Source of the DNA: Desulfocapsa sp.
GTDB lineage: Bacteria; Desulfobacterota; Desulfobulbia; Desulfobulbales; Desulfocapsaceae
Direction of reading: 5' to 3'
Length of the DNA: 12,115 nucleotides
Assembly (NCBI GenBank): GCA_029935135.1
Contig: JAOZKX010000029.1
Location: 1 to 12,115, forward strand
Positions 1-8,800 of the stretch are shown piece after piece; position 1 is the stretch's first letter; the number at the start of each line of letters is the position of its first letter. The notes beneath the pieces are model-generated. The model saw only the letters and a list, made by a program, of their open reading frames with translations. It ran no database searches and was not told the DNA's origin. Both the position numbers and the translations under genes were made by a program.

Positions 1-1
1 C

Positions 2-739
2 TTGACAGTGACGAGAACAGAAAAGGAGATCAGGGGACAGACCCGGAACAGAAACAGGCGGTTTGATGGTTTTCAGCTGCTATTTTTCTTCCTTGTTTTC
101 TCATTGATTGCATTGCTTGGCACTATTCTCTGCAGTTTTCCTGCGTCTACCCGTGGGCTTGCAGCTGCTGTTGCCTCCTTGCAGGAGCAGAGCGGCGTGG
201 AAAGCCCGGTGACCGCAGTGCTGCTCAACTTCCGTGGGTATGACACCCTATTGGAGGTTATGGTTCTGCTGCTTGCCGTAATCGGTGTCTGGTCTCTGAC
301 AAAAGTCCCGGCGGCCAATGTGCAAACTGATATAAGCCCGGTACAGATGGGAGTCGTCCGTTTGATTGCCCCTGTTATGTGTCTTGTTGCGGCTTATCTG
401 GTGTGGCAGGGGAGCCATCTGGCAGGAGGGGCCTTTCAGGGTGGTGCTCTCCTGGGAGCAGCTGGTGTTCTCCTCCTGGTGAGTGAGATAAACTGGTTGG
501 CTGCTGTGCCTGCCTCTGTTCTTCGTATCGGTCTGGTTCTGGGACCATTGATATTTACAGGGATTGCGCTTTCCTGTCTCTTTTGGACCGGTGGACTACT
601 GGAGTATCCCGAAGGAACAGCCGGCTGGTTGATTCTTCTTATTGAGACAGCCTGTGCACTCTCCATCGGCCTGACTCTGGCCCTGCTTTTTGCAGGGGGG
701 CGTCCCGGGGATGATGTGCAAAGTGGAGACACGCCATGA
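2..739 (+). CDS. mrpB: MbhE-MrpB fusion subunit of an Mrp-type cation/H+ antiporter (5' end uncertain)
   Basis: Small hydrophobic subunit of a multi-subunit Na+(or K+)/H+ antiporter in the cytoplasmic membrane. The N-terminal half (about residues 25-100) resembles the MbhE / MrpA C-terminal segment, with the typical NFRGYDTLLE motif at 76-85 at the start of a membrane helix. The C-terminal half (about 112-232) is an MnhB/MrpB domain whose hallmark Gly-rich turn is GSHLAGGAFQGG at 137-148. About six membrane helices are visible, and residues 1-20 are basic and cytosolic. In Pyrococcus Mbh the two parts are separate genes (mbhE, mbhF); here they are fused in 245 residues. The TTG at base 2 is the first possible start seen, with a GTG two codons later; the true start could lie left of the window, where no ribosome site can be checked. 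The stop overlaps the next ATG. Family assignment is firm, the ion carried is not known. Confidence 0.85.
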   Translation: MTVTRTEKEIRGQTRNRNRRFDGFQLLFFFLVFSLIALLGTILCSFPASTRGLAAAVASLQEQSGVESPVTAVLLNFRGYDTLLEVMVLLLAVIGVWSLTKVPAANVQTDISPVQMGVVRLIAPVMCLVAAYLVWQGSHLAGGAFQGGALLGAAGVLLLVSEINWLAAVPASVLRIGLVLGPLIFTGIALSCLFWTGGLLEYPEGTAGWLILLIETACALSIGLTLALLFAGGRPGDDVQSGDTP

Positions 740-1071
740 TCACCACCCTGCTCTACAGTTTGACCGGTCTGATACTCTTTGGAATGGGTTTTTTTACCCT
801 GATTGTTCACTCTCATCCGTTGCGCAAGATTCTGGCCGTCAATGTTATGGCAACCGGAGTCTTTCTTATCCTGATTGCCACTGCCTACATTCCCCTGGGG
901 CAAGGAGAAGTTGATCCCGTACCACATGCCATGGTCTTGACTGGCATTGTGGTCTCTGTGAGTGTCACGGCACTTGCCCTTATCCTTGCCTGTCGTGTGC
1001 AGGAGACATCAAATGTCGATCTGTTAAGGGAACGAAAACGGTCTCAGGGGACAAAGGAATCCAGGAGATGA
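736..1071 (+). CDS. mrpC: Mrp/Mnh antiporter subunit C (NuoK-like)
   Basis: Three-helix membrane subunit homologous to MrpC/MnhC and more distantly to NuoK of complex I. Helices lie at about residues 5-24, 31-53 and 63-87. The family signature is DPVPHAMVLTGIVV at 60-73, matching the DPLPQALVLTAIVI pattern of MrpC; the glutamates that NuoK uses inside TM2 and TM3 are absent, as is usual in MrpC. The length of 111 residues is normal. The tail from about 88 is basic and cytosolic. Its ATG lies within the ATGA that ends the preceding gene, and a GGAG at 725-728 gives a spacing of 7. It packs between the MrpB-type and MrpD-type subunits in known Mrp and Mbh structures, so the same place in the complex is inferred here. 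Confidence 0.9.
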   Translation: MITTLLYSLTGLILFGMGFFTLIVHSHPLRKILAVNVMATGVFLILIATAYIPLGQGEVDPVPHAMVLTGIVVSVSVTALALILACRVQETSNVDLLRERKRSQGTKESRR

Positions 1072-2588
1072 TTCTTTTTGCAGCAGACACTCCTTCGTGG
1101 ATGATTGTCCCTGTTGCTCTGCCCCTTATCGCAGGTCTGTTCTGTTTTCTGTTGAGCCGCAGAACCTTTGTTATTGCACTGCTCGCTGTCCTTGCCAATC
1201 TTTTTGTCGTCTGTCTTCTTGTCAGACAACTCCTTCTCTTTGGTCCCATGCGGTGTCAGATCGGGGGATGGCAGCCTCCGCTGGGTATAAGTCTGAGAAC
1301 TGATGGGCCTGCTCTACTTATGCTGCTGATGACAGCAGTCACAGGCCTTGCTGTTACTCTGTATGCCAGGGGGTATTTTTCCTACCGCATTTCTGATCCG
1401 CTGCGCGCAGGCCGTCATCGACAACAGCAACGCTATTTCTGGCCACTTTGGCTGTTGCTGCTAGCCGGCCTGAATGGCCTCTTTCTTGCCAGTGATATCT
1501 TTAATCTCTATGTCACCCTTGAAATCATAGGTATTTCAGCTGCGTCGCTGGCGGCTCTCTCTGGAAAACCTGCATCTCAGCGGGCTTCTTTTCGATATCT
1601 GCTAGTCAGTCTTCTGGGATCAATCACCTATCTCCTGGGTATCGTATTTGTCTATCGTTCCTGCGGGGTGCTGGACCTTGATTTGTTGCGAGATCTTGCT
1701 GGAAACGGCTCGGCCATGCGTGCTGCTTTGGCTCTCCTCAGTGTCGGACTGTTGTTGAAGACAGCTCTGGTGCCACTCCATTTCTGGCTGCCCCCGGCCC
1801 ATGCCAATGCCCTGGCCCCTGTAAGTGTGATTCTCTCTGCCCTGGTGGTCAAAGGATCCTTTTATTTGTTGTTTCGCTTCTGGTTTGAAGTCTTTGCCCC
1901 CATCGTAACTACAGCTGCGTTGAACTTTATGGGAACATTGGGAGCCATTGCAATACTCTGGGGTGCGATGCAGGCTATCCGCCAGCACAGATTAAAGCTG
2001 ATGGTGGCCTATTCCACAGTTTCCCAGCTTGGTTATCTCTTTGTCGCCTTTCCACTGAGCAGGGTAGTGGAGGGGACACATATCTGGTCCATTGTGATTT
2101 TTATGGCCCTGACCCATGCCTGTGCAAAATCTGCTATGTTTATGGCCGCCGGTTCAGTTTATCTGCATCTCGGCCATGACCGGATTAAAGATCTGGATGG
2201 GGTGCGATCCAGTCTGCCGGTTACTGTTTTTGCCTATGGTATTGCCGGAGTCAGTCTTATGGGGCTGCCGCCATCGGGTGCCTTTATTGCCAAATGGATG
2301 TTGCTCAGTGCTTCTTTTGCATCGGCACAATGGTGGTGGGCTCTGGTGATCATGACCGGCAGTCTACTGGCAATGGTGTATGTGTTCAGGGTGATGTCGC
2401 GCTTCTTTGTTAACTCTGAAGGGAGTTCAGGAAAACAGACTGTAGCGCTCTCTCCACTTCTGGAGTGGCCAGCCCTGATCCTTGCCTTGATTGCTCTCTT
2501 CCTTGGTCTTCTTGCCCCATGGCCCCTGCGCATTCTCTCGCAGGGGAGCATTGGACTGGTCCAGATTCTTTCCGGGGGGATGGTATGA
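1068..2588 (+). CDS. mrpD: Mrp antiporter subunit D (first NuoL/M/N-type antiporter-like subunit)
   Basis: Polytopic membrane protein of 506 residues, about 14 helices, belonging to the proton-conducting antiporter family shared by MrpA/MrpD and NuoL/M/N. It should move protons or cations across the cytoplasmic membrane. Key charged residues are all present: Glu152 in the TM5 motif DIFNLYVTLE, Lys231 and His238 in the TM7 motif LLLKTALVPLHFWLP, Lys262 in TM8 (VVKGSFY), His350/Lys354 in TM10, and Lys409 in the TM12 motif GAFIAKW. The DIFNLYV form of TM5 and the place directly after mrpC both point to MrpD rather than MrpA. The ATG overlaps the mrpC stop (ATGA); AAAGGA at 1053-1058 is the better-spaced ribosome site, since the AGGAG at 1063-1067 touches the start codon. 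It looks fully functional. Confidence 0.88.
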   Translation: MILFAADTPSWMIVPVALPLIAGLFCFLLSRRTFVIALLAVLANLFVVCLLVRQLLLFGPMRCQIGGWQPPLGISLRTDGPALLMLLMTAVTGLAVTLYARGYFSYRISDPLRAGRHRQQQRYFWPLWLLLLAGLNGLFLASDIFNLYVTLEIIGISAASLAALSGKPASQRASFRYLLVSLLGSITYLLGIVFVYRSCGVLDLDLLRDLAGNGSAMRAALALLSVGLLLKTALVPLHFWLPPAHANALAPVSVILSALVVKGSFYLLFRFWFEVFAPIVTTAALNFMGTLGAIAILWGAMQAIRQHRLKLMVAYSTVSQLGYLFVAFPLSRVVEGTHIWSIVIFMALTHACAKSAMFMAAGSVYLHLGHDRIKDLDGVRSSLPVTVFAYGIAGVSLMGLPPSGAFIAKWMLLSASFASAQWWWALVIMTGSLLAMVYVFRVMSRFFVNSEGSSGKQTVALSPLLEWPALILALIALFLGLLAPWPLRILSQGSIGLVQILSGGMV

Positions 2589-4081
2589 ACTCTGGACAAC
2601 TCCTCCTGGTCTCTATCCTGCTCAGTTCTTTTATCCCTGGCATTATTATCTTTTGTCTGCCGGAGGAGAAACACCGTCTGCGTACATTTCTCAACCTCTG
2701 TGGCTCAATAGTCAAGATTTCTCTGGTTCTTCTCTTGAATGTGGGGATTTATTATGGCCATCTATTTGAAATTCGGATTCCGCTTATCCCCGGGGTGGAG
2801 ATTCTCTTAAATGGTGATCCGCTCTCAGCTCTGTTTGCCACTCTCTCCAGTGTGCTCTGGCTGCTGACCACCATCTATGCCGTTGGCTATCTTGAGGGCT
2901 CACCAAACCGCAGTCATTTTTTCGGCTATTTCAGCCTCTGCGTGACCGTGACCATTGGTATTGCTCTGGCGGGTAATCTGGTTACATTTCTTCTCTTTTA
3001 TGAGATGCTCACACTCACCACCTATCCGCTGGTCATCCATCGCGGGACTGAAAAATCCCTACGGGCCGGGCGCAATTATCTTATCTATGCCTTCGGCGGT
3101 GGGGCTGTATTTCTTGTTGCTGTTGTCTGGCTGCAGTCTATTGTCGGCCCTGTGGATTTTTCAGCAGCAGGTTTTTCTTCATCGTATCTTGACAGTAACG
3201 GCACGGTCCTGGCTCTTATTTTTGTCCTGTTGATAATCGGCGTCGGGGTTAAGGCCGCCCTTGTTCCTCTGCACGGCTGGCTGCCCCAGGCCATGGTGGC
3301 CCCTGCGCCTGTGAGTGCCCTTCTCCATGCTGTGGCCGTGGTCAAGGCCGGGGCTTTTGGCATTATTCGGATTGTCCTTGATGTGTATGGGGCGCAGAAT
3401 CTACTTCTCTTAGGGGTTCTTCCACTGCTTGCTGGTGCGGCCACCATCACTATTCTCTACGGATCGATCCGTGCTCTGCAGCAGGATGATCTTAAACGCC
3501 GACTTGCCTTTTCTACGATCAGTCAGGTCTCCTATATTGCGCTTGGGATGAGTATGGTTGATCAGCCTCTGGCAGTGATCGGAGGCCTTGTCCATCTCGT
3601 TCACCAGGGGGTGATGAAAATTACCCTGTTTTTCTGTGCAGGAAACCTGGCGGAAACACTTGGCATCCATCGTATCAGTGAGATGAACGGGGTGGCCCGG
3701 CGGATGCCTCTTACCATGGCGGCATTTACTGTGGCTGCCCTTGGCATGATCGGCATCCCGCCGACCATCGGTTTTGTCTCCAAGTGGTATCTCGGGCTCG
3801 GCGGGCTGGCCGGCGGGAACTGGTGGCTGCTGCTGGTACTTGTGGTGAGCAGTCTCTTGAATGGCTGGTATTTTTTGCCCATTCTGATCAGGGCATGGTT
3901 TGCTGAGCAGCAGGGGGCATGGCCTGATGAGATGTACAGCGGCCGTTTTGAGACCCGTTTGATGCTCCTCGTACCTCCCCTTATCACGGCCTTTGTCGTC
4001 CTGATTGCAGGTTTGGTGGCCAATGCCCAGATCAGTCCACTGGCCTGGGTCCGCTTTATTGTCAGGGGGTATAGTCTATGA
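2585..4081 (+). CDS. Second antiporter-like subunit (NuoL/MrpD family, intact charged residues)
   Basis: Polytopic membrane protein of 498 residues in the same antiporter-like family as its upstream neighbour but clearly divergent from it. Charged residues expected for proton transfer are retained: Glu140 in TM5 (FLLFYEMLTLTTYPLV), Lys223 and His230 in TM7 (GVKAALVPLHGWLP), His248 and Lys254 in TM8, Lys304 in the loop before TM9, His340/Lys345 in TM10, and Lys400 in TM12 (GFVSKWY). It probably supplies a second ion-translocating module, taking the place of the MrpA N-terminal part. I chose the ATG at 2585 because it overlaps the previous stop (ATGA), has a GGGGGGA just upstream (2574-2580), and gives the usual N-terminal helix. 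The frame stays open 120 bases further upstream to another ATG at 2465, but that start would overlap the previous gene deeply. Confidence 0.88.
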   Translation: MNSGQLLLVSILLSSFIPGIIIFCLPEEKHRLRTFLNLCGSIVKISLVLLLNVGIYYGHLFEIRIPLIPGVEILLNGDPLSALFATLSSVLWLLTTIYAVGYLEGSPNRSHFFGYFSLCVTVTIGIALAGNLVTFLLFYEMLTLTTYPLVIHRGTEKSLRAGRNYLIYAFGGGAVFLVAVVWLQSIVGPVDFSAAGFSSSYLDSNGTVLALIFVLLIIGVGVKAALVPLHGWLPQAMVAPAPVSALLHAVAVVKAGAFGIIRIVLDVYGAQNLLLLGVLPLLAGAATITILYGSIRALQQDDLKRRLAFSTISQVSYIALGMSMVDQPLAVIGGLVHLVHQGVMKITLFFCAGNLAETLGIHRISEMNGVARRMPLTMAAFTVAALGMIGIPPTIGFVSKWYLGLGGLAGGNWWLLLVLVVSSLLNGWYFLPILIRAWFAEQQGAWPDEMYSGRFETRLMLLVPPLITAFVVLIAGLVANAQISPLAWVRFIVRGYSL

Positions 4082-5784
4082 TTTCTGCTGAACTGCAGAC
4101 CATGCTGTACCCTTTTATTCTATCCCTTGCGGCAGGGACCCCTCTGATTATGGCATCATTATGCTGCACACCGCTGAAGAAGAGCGTTTATCACTTCCTT
4201 CCCTGGGCAACTGTGCCAGCTATTATCGTTGCCTTAACAGGGCCCGGTGATGTGATTGTGGAAGTGGCCTGGTTCTTTATGGGGGGGCGCATGGGGCTTG
4301 ATGAAACCGGCAGGGTTTTTCTTGCACTTGCTGCTTTTGTCTGGTTACTGGCCAGCTTCAGCAGCCGCAGTCTGATGCAGGATGACAAAAATCAGGCCCG
4401 TTTCTCTCTGTTTTTCCTGACCGCCATGGCCGGAAACTTCGGCCTTATCCTCGCCCAGGGTATGCTTGGCTATTATCTCTTTTTTGCCATGATGAGTTTT
4501 GCTGCCTATGGTCTGGTGATCCATAGGGGGAATGCTGATGCCAGGAGTGCAGGGCGCCTCTATCTTTTTCTGGTGATGATTGGGGAAGTGGCCTTATTCA
4601 CTGCTCTGCTTATTCTTGCCTATGGGAGTGGCAGCCTGGCTCTGGAAAATATAGGAGGGGCCTCATATCATACTTTGACGCTTATTCTGCTCTTTATCGG
4701 CTTTGGGGTGAAGATCGGGGCCCTGCCGCTCCATGGCTGGATGGTTCCTGCCTACCAGACCACGCCTATTTCAGCAGCTGCCGCCCTTGCCGGATCCATG
4801 GTCAACGCGGGTATTCTGGGCTGGTTGCGTTTTCTTCCCCCTGGGCAGATATCCTGTCCATGGGGGGCACTGTTGTTTATTGTGATGGGTGCCATGGCGG
4901 CAGTATACGGGGTTATTATTGGCCTGACAAAAAAACAGGCTGGTGCTGTACTTGGTGCATCAAGTATCAGCCAGATGGGGCTGGTTACTGTGATTTTCGG
5001 ACTGGGGCTTTTGAGTCAGGAAGCAGGACTCCTTGCTTTACCTGTTCTCACTGTCTATGTCGTACACCATTCCCTTGCAAAAAGCAGTCTCTTCTTTGCC
5101 TGTGATATTGTTCAGCGACAGGGGAAGACGGTGTCCAATCTACAGTTGGCTGCCATTCTCCTTCCGGCCCTGGCTCTGGCAGGGCTACCGTTTACCAGCG
5201 GCGCAATTGCTAAAACAGCGTTTAAGGAACTTACCTTCAATATAGGTGCACCCTGGTCTGATTTGAGTGTGTTTTTTCTGCCTGTAACAGCAATGGGGAC
5301 AAGTCTACTTATGTTTCACTTTATGGCTGTGATCAGGCGTGGTAGAGGAAGTGAGAAGGATGGTGCCAATATGAGCAGGGTAATTTTTGCTCTCAGTTGG
5401 CTTGGTGTCGCTGTATCTCTCTGGCTGTGGCCTGGGGCCAGTGATTTTGCTGGCCACTCTCTTGTCGGAACAAAGATTCTCCAGGGTTTGTGGCCCATCG
5501 CAGCTGCTTCTCTTCTGTTTTTTGTCTGGCAGAGAATCAGCTGGAGGAAAGTAGGGCCAGCGGGTGAGACAAAGAAGAAAACTGTTTTTGATACGCTTGT
5601 GAACAGGGTAACGAGTGTACTGGAGGAAGAAGAAAAAGATCGTCAACAGGACAGGCTCATTATTTTTTTGCGCAGGCTTGTTCCCCCTCTGCGCCGTGTA
5701 GAAAAAATTATGGGACGGTGGAAGGTGGTAGGGCTGTCGTATATTGTCTTGTGCCTGTGTCTTCTTTTATTATTGTTACAATGA
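4078..5784 (+). CDS. Third antiporter-like subunit, divergent, with charged C-terminal helix and anchor
   Basis: Polytopic membrane protein of 568 residues, last gene of the operon. Homology to the antiporter-like family shows in VKIGALPLHGWM (Lys212, His219; TM7), VVHHSLAKSSLFF (TM10, Lys335), and GAIAKT (Lys379; TM12). It aligns well with the subunit just upstream around TYPLVIHRG / AYGLVIHRG, but the TM5 glutamate is alanine (Ala137) and the TM8 lysine is asparagine (Asn243). After the last core helix (about 465-487) comes a charged stretch (about 490-545, with EEEEKDRQQD near 517-526) likely to form a surface helix, then a terminal membrane anchor (about 549-567). This resembles the lateral helix plus extra TM of NuoL. 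ATGA overlap with the previous gene; AGGGGG at 4064-4069 is the ribosome site. A partly disabled or structural module is inferred. Confidence 0.82.
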   Translation: MISAELQTMLYPFILSLAAGTPLIMASLCCTPLKKSVYHFLPWATVPAIIVALTGPGDVIVEVAWFFMGGRMGLDETGRVFLALAAFVWLLASFSSRSLMQDDKNQARFSLFFLTAMAGNFGLILAQGMLGYYLFFAMMSFAAYGLVIHRGNADARSAGRLYLFLVMIGEVALFTALLILAYGSGSLALENIGGASYHTLTLILLFIGFGVKIGALPLHGWMVPAYQTTPISAAAALAGSMVNAGILGWLRFLPPGQISCPWGALLFIVMGAMAAVYGVIIGLTKKQAGAVLGASSISQMGLVTVIFGLGLLSQEAGLLALPVLTVYVVHHSLAKSSLFFACDIVQRQGKTVSNLQLAAILLPALALAGLPFTSGAIAKTAFKELTFNIGAPWSDLSVFFLPVTAMGTSLLMFHFMAVIRRGRGSEKDGANMSRVIFALSWLGVAVSLWLWPGASDFAGHSLVGTKILQGLWPIAAASLLFFVWQRISWRKVGPAGETKKKTVFDTLVNRVTSVLEEEEKDRQQDRLIIFLRRLVPPLRRVEKIMGRWKVVGLSYIVLCLCLLLLLLQ

Positions 5785-5793
5785 TCCCTTCAT

Positions 5794-5822
5794 AAAAAAA
5801 ACAGCATACTTAATTGTCTGTT
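5794..5822 (-). terminator. Weak candidate terminator for the SBBP/Calx-beta gene
   Basis: Read on the minus strand, AACAG straddles the stop codon of the large exported-protein gene, followed by a 13-base loop, then CTGTT running into eight T. The stem is only 5 bp and AU-rich, so the T run is the stronger part of the evidence. No matching hairpin with a T run was seen for the convergent plus-strand operon in this 36-bp gap. Confidence 0.3.
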
Positions 5823-8800
5823 ATCGGGCTTCCCATAGTATAGCCGGCAAAAACAAATTCCATGAAAATGGCTGCAGGTGAGCAGTTTCGTCGTCCAGGA
5901 TTGTCAATATTGCCGAAGATGGAATCCCAAGAATCGCTCCACCGATTGGGTTGCTTAGGGTTAAGTACACCGTTTCGTCACCCTCTTCTTCAGAATCATC
6001 AAGAATGTAAATGACAAAAGTCTTGTCTGCTGCATCACCGTCCTCCCATTCAAGGCTGCCACTCATTTCATCATAATCTCCGCCAATGACTGCCGTGCCG
6101 TTACTGGTGGCAAAGTCGACCTGGATAAATCCGCTGCTGCCCTCGTTGCGGATTACTGTAACTGTGATTTCCGCAGCTGTTTCATTGATTATATACTGAG
6201 AAGCACTGAACTGCAGAGTTCCAGCCTGTGTGGATGGGTCGTTTTCCATGATTTTCAGCTGTGCAGTTGATTGTGCACCTAATACAGCACCTCCAGCAGG
6301 AGTGCTGAGAGTCAGGTTGACCAGCTCATCCCCCTCCCATTCCGTATCGTCAATAATCTGGATTGTAAATGTTTTGTAGCTGCTGTCACCGTCAGTCCAT
6401 TCCAGGGTGCCACTTATTTCATCATAATCTCCCCCAACAACGGCCGTGTTGTCAGATGTGGCAAAATTTGCAGATACTGCTCCATCACTGCCGTTCACAC
6501 GAAAAACTGTGACATCGAAAGAACCGTCGTTTTCCCACACGGAGTAAAGAGGAACATCAAATTGAATGGTTCCATTTTGCACAAGGGTATCATTGTCAAG
6601 AATAGTTAAGGTGGCAGGATTTGTTGCCCCTGTAATCGCACCACCTGTGGGGGTGCTGAGAGTCAGAGTTACAGTCTCGTTGTGTTCGTCATTGGCGTCG
6701 TCAGTAATTGCAACTGTAAATATCTTGTTGGCAGAATCATAAGCACCCCAGTTAAGTGTTCCGCTGCTGTCTACATAGTCAACCCCGGATACTGCCGTAC
6801 CATTACTGGTAGCGTAGTGTACAGAGACTGGCAGCGCGGTGGAACCTGTTCGGGTTACTGTTATGGTTGCCTGTGGATTGTCTTCGGAAACAGTGTAAGT
6901 AGACATGCTGAACTGCAGTGAGTCCGGGATAACGGGTCCATCGTCATCGACTATATTGATATTTGCCACATTGTATAGACCAAGGGTGGCAGATCCTGTC
7001 TGGTTGTGCAGGGTGAGGGTCACTTTTTCCTCTCCCTCTATCTCGATACTGTCAATGATAGTAACAAAAAAGCTTTTGTCAGCAGTATCACCCGCTGCCC
7101 AGCTTAGAACTCCCGACTTTGCAGAATAGTCGCTATCGTCTATGGCCGTGTCATCCAAAGTGAAATATTCAACAGAGACGGCTCCATCACTGCCGCCAGT
7201 CCGGCTAACAGTAATAAGTACCTGCCCGATATTTTCTGTTACCGGAAAACTCTCCTGACTAAATTGCAGGGATCCGGCCCTCTCATCATCCAGAATGGTC
7301 AAAATTGTTGTGGCAAAAGTTCCTATGAGCACGGAACCAGTAGGACCTTCCAGAGAGAGCTGTAATGTTTTATCACCATCCAGGAAAGAGTTGTTACTGA
7401 TATCAATTGTAATGCTTTTGCTGCTGATGTCTCCATTTGCCCAGGTCAGCACTCCGCTCTTTGCTGTGTAATCGGCCCCGGCAACAGCTGTGTCGTCTGT
7501 GGTGGCATACTCTACAGTCACTACGCCGTCACTGCCGTTGCTGCGGGTAACTGTCATTGTGGCCGTTGTCTCGTCTTCAGTTACACTGAAGAATGGTGAA
7601 CTGAATTGCAGGGTACCTGGCGATTCATCATCGATAATATTAAGGGCGGCTGTCTGAGGTGAAGCAAGAGGGATACCTACTGGATTGCTGAGGCTCAGGA
7701 TAACTGTCTCCCCACCTTCAACCTCGCTATCCTGCAGGATTGGTACGGTGAATGTCTTGCTGCTTGAGTCACCATCGGCCCAGTTGAGGATTCCGCTGCT
7801 TGCAGAATAATCGCTGTCCTCTGTGGCACTCCCGTCACTGGTGCTATAGACAACTGATACTGCGCCAGCACCGCCACCAAAGCGGCTCACAGTGATTGTG
7901 GCCAGTGACTCAGCTTCAGAGATGGTGTAATTTGCCGCCTCAAACTGTAGGCTGGGACCTGAAAGATCCGGACTGAGTCGTGAAATAAAAACATCTTTGA
8001 GGCCGGGCCAGCCTGTATTATAGGCACCGACGGTGGTGGGAAATGGAATGTCATTGGAGTTTCTTCCGGTAACTCCCGTCACATAAATATTTCCTGAGCT
8101 GTCACGGATCATGGAATAGCCCCAGTCATTACCATTTGTGCCAAGAAAAGTTGATGCCAGAAGGCTGGACAGATCGGGTGAGAGTTTGCTTATAAAAACA
8201 TCGTCCCAGCCATTGTGAGTTTTGTCATAGCCTAGAGGTGAAGTGGGAAAGTCTTCGGTATTTGTATACCCGGTGATGTAGACATTGTTGGAACTGTCAA
8301 GGAGGAGAGAATAGCCCTGATCCCAACTGCCGCCGCCCAGAAAGGTGGAGGCCATGATAGTATTCAGAGTATTGTTGAATTTGGTAACAAAGACTTCAAA
8401 AGAGGCAGCGATTCTATCGTAGGCCCCTGATGTTGTCGGGAAGTTGGATGAATTCGTTGACCCACTAATGTAGATGTTGTCCGATGAATCAATAGCGATA
8501 CACCGGCTGCTGTCTGTTGTCCCCCCTCCACTGATAACCGATGCGGCAGTGAGTGCAGAAAGGTCTGAGGGAAGTTTGGCAACCATGACCTGGGCGCCGT
8601 TTCCAAAAATGGGATCAAGGCCGGTGGTTGAAGGAAAGTCGGATGATGTGGTACTGCCTGTAATAAATAAATAGCCCTGTGAGTCAAAGGTCAAGGCGTT
8701 GCCATAATCATAGCCAAGTCCACCGAGAAGGGTGGAGGCCGTAAGTGTTGATAGAGTGGCTGGCAGTCTGGTAATAAAAATATCCTGATGCGCATCATGG

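Noticed and set aside
436..927. Minus-strand open frame of 163 codons across the mrpB-mrpC junction
   Set aside because: The plus-strand genes here have clear family motifs; the antisense product has none.
2465..2584. Longer start for the second antiporter-like gene at ATG 2465
   Set aside because: It would overlap the upstream gene by over 120 bases, the added residues are not an antiporter-type N-terminus, and the ATGA start at 2585 has a good ribosome site.
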